Shown piece by piece: positions 29,214 through 32,013 of a DNA stretch of 32,013 nt (position 1 is its first letter; every line of letters starts with the position of its first letter). The DNA comes from a virus. The translations under genes were made by a program, and so were the position numbers. The stretch is taken from the IMG/VR virus record IMGVR_UViG_3300044796_000410, positions 1 to 32,013 of that record; one strand, given 5' to 3'. A model generated the notes under the pieces. The model made no database searches. It was given only the letters and a program-made list of their open reading frames with translations, and was not told the DNA's origin.

Positions 29214-29338
29214 GCAAAGACAAACTACTAGCTTGCTCTCTAAGGGGTGTTAGCTTAATATATATTGAGAAATCTATTAATGTAAAGACCATTCCAAAAA
29301 TAGAAATTGGAATGAAAGCAAGGGCGTTCAATCTATGA
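29210..29338 (+). CDS. Hypothetical protein, 42 aa
   Basis: Both ends use ATGA overlaps, joining the zinc-finger gene and the next gene, which supports it as a real frame despite its size. MSKDKLLACSLRGVSLIYIE continues to IPKIEIGMKARAFNL. Unknown. Confidence 0.45.
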   Translation: MSKDKLLACSLRGVSLIYIEKSINVKTIPKIEIGMKARAFNL

Positions 29339-29643
29339 AACCACAACCATTTAATCTAGAAAATATAATAAATGATATCATCCTAAAAAATGAAGGTCAT
29401 TTTTTAAAATTTGTTACTAAGCCTCTGAGGATTAAGAATTTTAATGATTTTGTTTCTTGCGATAATCCTCCAGGTAAAGATGAGAATGATTTAGAGCTTC
29501 TTGTATTCCATATTGATTTTGATGCGCCCTATGTAACCAATGGTTGTTATAAAGATGGTAAATTTTATGATTTTATGGCCGCTATTGAAAGCAAGAATCC
29601 AATCTTAGGATGGTATAAGCCTGATGAAACCACAACCATTTAA
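29335..29643 (+). CDS. MKPxPFNLE-family protein, 102 aa
   Basis: MKPQPFNLENIINDIILKNE opens with the phage motif MKPxxFNLE. The rest has beta-like segments (LELLVFHIDFDAPYVTNGCY). Its first 27 bases recur, with one change, at 29624-29650, and its own last codons and stop are the out-of-frame reading of that second copy. So the two genes overlap because of a duplicated start. Confidence 0.62.
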   Translation: MKPQPFNLENIINDIILKNEGHFLKFVTKPLRIKNFNDFVSCDNPPGKDENDLELLVFHIDFDAPYVTNGCYKDGKFYDFMAAIESKNPILGWYKPDETTTI

Positions 29644-29959
29644 CCTAGAACTATGGATACATCTTGGTAAGCCTGATTGTGTTTGGACTAAGAGTGGTGC
29701 CAAAGTTAAAGATTTAACATTTTATCCTGATTGCGATAGAAAAACAGGATGCTTAACAGGTAAAATATGGTTAGAAGGATTTACATATTTATACATATGG
29801 AATGATATTGGAAGATTTGTTAGGCATCCAGAATGTAAGAGTATTAATGATATGGATAAAAGAGATAGATATTTAACCAATGAATTTATGTTTGGCCCTA
29901 ATGACCTAATGCTTCACATAGAAGATGAACCTAAAATACCTTGGATTATGAAGAAATGA
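29624..29959 (+). CDS. MKPxPFNLE-family protein, 111 aa
   Basis: MKPQPFNLELWIHLGKPDCV, then WTKSGAKVKDLTFYPDCDRK, resembles the widespread small phage protein that reads MKPFNLEEAKAGKPVCTRDG...V. Beta-rich, unknown function. It shares its start sequence with the gene before it and with MKLKPFKLSEF at 5871. Confidence 0.65.
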   Translation: MKPQPFNLELWIHLGKPDCVWTKSGAKVKDLTFYPDCDRKTGCLTGKIWLEGFTYLYIWNDIGRFVRHPECKSINDMDKRDRYLTNEFMFGPNDLMLHIEDEPKIPWIMKK

Positions 29960-30144
29960 GTACTACATTCCATTTAATATGTGACATATGTCAAATAGAG
30001 GCATTTGTTTGTGATAATCATGGATATTTTAATGATGAGGAATTAAAGCCGATGCTTCTACAACATAGATGGAATTGTAATGGTAAATTATCTTTGATAA
30101 CAGAAGATGAACTAGACAAATTAGAAAGATTGCCGGAGAAATAA
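29956..30144 (+). CDS. Hypothetical protein with Cys pairs, 62 aa
   Basis: ATGA overlap picks the start MSTTFHLICDICQIEAFVCD. The CDIC pair and later Cys/His residues could bind zinc. A helix ends the protein (ITEDELDKLERLPEK). Unknown. Confidence 0.55.
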   Translation: MSTTFHLICDICQIEAFVCDNHGYFNDEELKPMLLQHRWNCNGKLSLITEDELDKLERLPEK

Positions 30145-30294
30145 ATGGATTTATGCAAAAAATGCAATAATATTTATAAAAAATGGAAAATAGATTTATT
30201 TGCCGGAAGCGCAAGATATAGGCCATTGTTTTGTTCAAAATGTGAATACAAATATTGGGCTACGATAAATATAGAAAACCCACCCGTAGACTAA
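30145..30294 (+). CDS. Zinc-ribbon protein, 49 aa
   Basis: MDLCKKCNNIYKKWKIDLFA and FCSKCEYKYWATINIENPPV give a Cys-x2-Cys ... Cys-x2-Cys ribbon (residues 4, 7, 30, 33). A GGAG site precedes the start. Last gene of the island, convergent with the minus-strand gene at 30338. Confidence 0.6.
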   Translation: MDLCKKCNNIYKKWKIDLFAGSARYRPLFCSKCEYKYWATINIENPPVD

Positions 30295-30332
30295 AATCTA
30301 TCCATAGACTAATTAGTCAAGAGGAGTGGGCC
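30275..30332 (-). terminator. Intrinsic terminator of the 30338-32013 transcript
   Basis: On the minus strand CCCACTC pairs with GGGTGGG (one G-T), enclosing GACTAA/TTAGTC and TCTAT/ATAGA helices, and the structure runs into TTTTCT. It would stop the leftward transcript before it enters the rightward island. It overlaps the end of the zinc-ribbon gene. Confidence 0.65.
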
Positions 30333-30337
30333 ATGAT

Positions 30338-31231
30338 TTAAACCAATTGTAATCCCATGCTCTCACGCCAACCACATTGTTGCAATACTAATGTTGGACT
30401 TGTTCCAACAACCGTCACATATTGAATATTATGATTTAAATTATCTTTACCTACTGGCACCCAAGCTTCTTGCGTCAATACACCACTTCCAACAGGGCTT
30501 TGAATGGTAAAAGGCAAATTAGCAGTAACTGTTGCATAGTTATATGCCGTTACAACACCATAATCAGCTGGGTCTGATGAAGAAAAATCCATGCGATGCA
30601 ATACATGCGTTACCATGGGCGAACTCCAAGGAAATGCCCCATTAGACAAAGGTATTGTAAAGAATAATGTAGGACCATATCCAGCTCCTGTTAATCTTTG
30701 CAAAGAAACATATTCCCTCTCTCTTCCGCTACCGGTTTGTGTAACTTGAATCAATTGTTTAGTTGTGTTGGATATTAAAACGGTACCCACTCTACGCCAT
30801 TTGTTATATCCGGGAGGTAAAAAGTTATTTCCTGTGGCTACAATAGCGCTCGTAACATTAACGCCTGTGCTATCCCCTATAACATATACAGCCAGCGCCT
30901 CAGAAACAGCTACAATATTTACATATTGAAATGCGATTGGATAACACCCACCTGGGCCCGTATTATTTAAATCAACCGAAATTTTTGCCGGCAATCCAGA
31001 TATAGAATAGGGATTGTAAGAAATAACAAAATCACTCGTAAAATCTCTGGCTGCACCTGGATTCAAAGTAAACTGTGTACCACCACTTAACCAGGTTGGA
31101 GATGTAGTAGGAGTAATGGTCAGCTCAAATCCCTCTAGGAATGGGTTAGACCCATAATTAGGAACAGAAAATGTCCCATTGTTAAACATAGGAAAAAACG
31201 TAGGATGAGGCAATGCAGGTGCTAGTGCCAT
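30338..31231 (-). CDS. Probable virion structural protein, 297 aa
   Basis: I take MALAPALPHPTFFPMFNNGT at 31231, behind AAGGA; the longer start to 31279 lies in the hairpin-bearing gap. The protein is beta-rich. Its middle (GGCYPIAFQYVNIVAVSEAL AVYVIGDSTG, then NNFLPPGYNKWRRVGTVLIS) is clearly related to the next gene upstream (GGCFPLPLSQ..., YAIGDSTG, YFLPAGYDSFVRVGEVYING). The C-terminus QCGWRESMGLQLV also parallels IIGWTDDMGVALR. So it is a paralogue of its neighbour. Likely a decoration, fibre or head-tail protein. Confidence 0.68.
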   Translation of the reverse strand: MALAPALPHPTFFPMFNNGTFSVPNYGSNPFLEGFELTITPTTSPTWLSGGTQFTLNPGAARDFTSDFVISYNPYSISGLPAKISVDLNNTGPGGCYPIAFQYVNIVAVSEALAVYVIGDSTGVNVTSAIVATGNNFLPPGYNKWRRVGTVLISNTTKQLIQVTQTGSGREREYVSLQRLTGAGYGPTLFFTIPLSNGAFPWSSPMVTHVLHRMDFSSSDPADYGVVTAYNYATVTANLPFTIQSPVGSGVLTQEAWVPVGKDNLNHNIQYVTVVGTSPTLVLQQCGWRESMGLQLV

Positions 31232-31299
31232 AATGTATTCCTTAATTAAAGATAGGGCCCCAATATTTATTAGGGCCAATCATTGTTAAAATTACTTTA

Positions 31300-32013
31300 T
31301 TAACGTAATGCAACGCCCATATCATCGGTCCAGCCGATAATTTCAATGTCAACAGTATCAGATGCGCTAGTCGCAGAATAATCAATACCTGCATGGCCAG
31401 TAGTTACATCTACACCCGGTAACATTTCAACATAGAATGATGATTTAGCGCCAGCAACAGAACCTTGCAATATAATTGCTCCACCTGTTAAACCAGTAGG
31501 ATTCAATGTTAAAACATCAGTTTGCGCATTAGGATTAAAAAATACATTCAACATAACTTTAGATGTGAATCCAGGTGCAATAGGACCATTACCAGTTGTA
31601 AAGTCTACGAATGTAGCTGAGGTTGCTGGAGTAAGAGTACTCAACGCAGTAACGCTATTAGCTAATTCATATTGACGGACTTCATAATGACCTGTTTGAA
31701 GAGCAGGAATAATATGGAAAGTTGTACCATTGATATAAACTTCACCCACGCGCACAAAGCTATCATAGCCAGCAGGTAAGAAATATGCGCTTGTAGGCAC
31801 AATGATAGTGGTAAACGCTTTACCCGTAGAATCACCAATTGCATACAATGGGAATACAGTGTTATTACCCGCTAATCCAGCTTGACTTAATGGCAATGGA
31901 AAGCATCCACCAAATCCAATAGGTGTTCCTGTTACAGGGTTACCATTAAAGTCTAATCCTGTAGTTGCAAATACTGTAGATACATCCAAGGTGATTACAC
32001 CAGGAGCAGATGC
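31300..32013 (-). CDS. Probable virion structural protein, partial at the window edge
   Basis: The frame is open to the last base of the window, so the true start lies beyond 32013. The visible part has GGCFPLPLSQAGLAGNNTVF, LYAIGDSTGKAF, YFLPAGYDSFVRVGEVYING and the end DIEIIGWTDDMGVALR, all matched in the downstream gene. The pair arose by tandem duplication. Beta-rich, no membrane helix. Function inferred from place in the late region only. Confidence 0.68.
   Translation of the reverse strand, partial: ASAPGVITLDVSTVFATTGLDFNGNPVTGTPIGFGGCFPLPLSQAGLAGNNTVFPLYAIGDSTGKAFTTIIVPTSAYFLPAGYDSFVRVGEVYINGTTFHIIPALQTGHYEVRQYELANSVTALSTLTPATSATFVDFTTGNGPIAPGFTSKVMLNVFFNPNAQTDVLTLNPTGLTGGAIILQGSVAGAKSSFYVEMLPGVDVTTGHAGIDYSATSASDTVDIEIIGWTDDMGVALR

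Noticed and set aside
31252-31273. GGCCC/GGGCC hairpin between the two paralogous virion genes
   Set aside because: Only five pairs with a weak T-rich tail; noted as a possible weak attenuator but not listed.

Overview
The window is a contiguous piece of an AT-rich double-stranded DNA phage (or prophage) genome. The structural cassette on the minus strand follows the gene order of P22-like podoviruses: scaffold, coat, gp4-like tail accessory factor, gp10-like DNA-stabilisation protein, then three ejection-protein candidates in the places of gp7, gp20 and gp16, then tail fibre and tailspike genes. Promoters are sigma70-like, Shine-Dalgarno sites are ordinary and all three standard stop codons are used. 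A proteobacterial, probably gammaproteobacterial, host is the simplest reading, but the sequence does not name it. An ankyrin-repeat gene hints at a eukaryote-associated host; that is inference only.

Layout. (1) 1-1576, plus strand: tiny membrane proteins, a VRR-NUC nuclease, a lysozyme-like hydrolase and a pair of paralogous one-helix membrane proteins. (2) 1539-3670, minus strand: an early-type operon with a DUF6948-like protein, two tandem genes made of a Gly-Tyr-Gly-Asp hexanucleotide repeat, a 104-bp inverted-repeat element, a tRNA-Asn and three unknown proteins. (3) 3671-3875: a divergent control region with back-to-back sigma70 promoters and a long interrupted inverted repeat. (4) 3876-9580, plus strand: Cro-like regulator, putative replication protein, small accessory genes, the ankyrin gene with its own promoter, ERF annealing protein, and a perfect match to the chromosomal parS consensus near the operon end. 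A strong terminator lies at 9585-9606. (5) 9612-27583, minus strand: the virion operon, interrupted at 18309-19025 by an endonuclease VII/HNH gene in the opposite orientation. (6) 27584-27931: no protein gene, but two structured-RNA candidates. (7) 27932-30294, plus strand: an island of about eleven very small overlapping genes lying inside the late region. (8) 30338-32013, minus strand: two paralogous probable virion proteins, the second cut by the window edge. Terminase, portal, integrase and a clear CI-type repressor are not seen here.

How it works together (inference): the 3.7-3.9 kb switch fires an early left operon and an early right operon; the right operon supplies replication (Rep-like protein) and recombination (ERF) functions. 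The late operon reads leftward from near 27.6 kb to the terminator-bounded end at 9.6 kb. Hairpins cover the coat gene ribosome binding site and follow the coat stop codon, which would suit tuning of the scaffold, coat and tail stoichiometry. The most unusual items are the endonuclease insertion that leaves the target tail gene with a second, sequence-diverged start, the parS site, the tandem GYGDG genes coupled by an identical stop/start overlap, the ankyrin moron next to a 38-bp direct repeat, and three structured RNA candidates.
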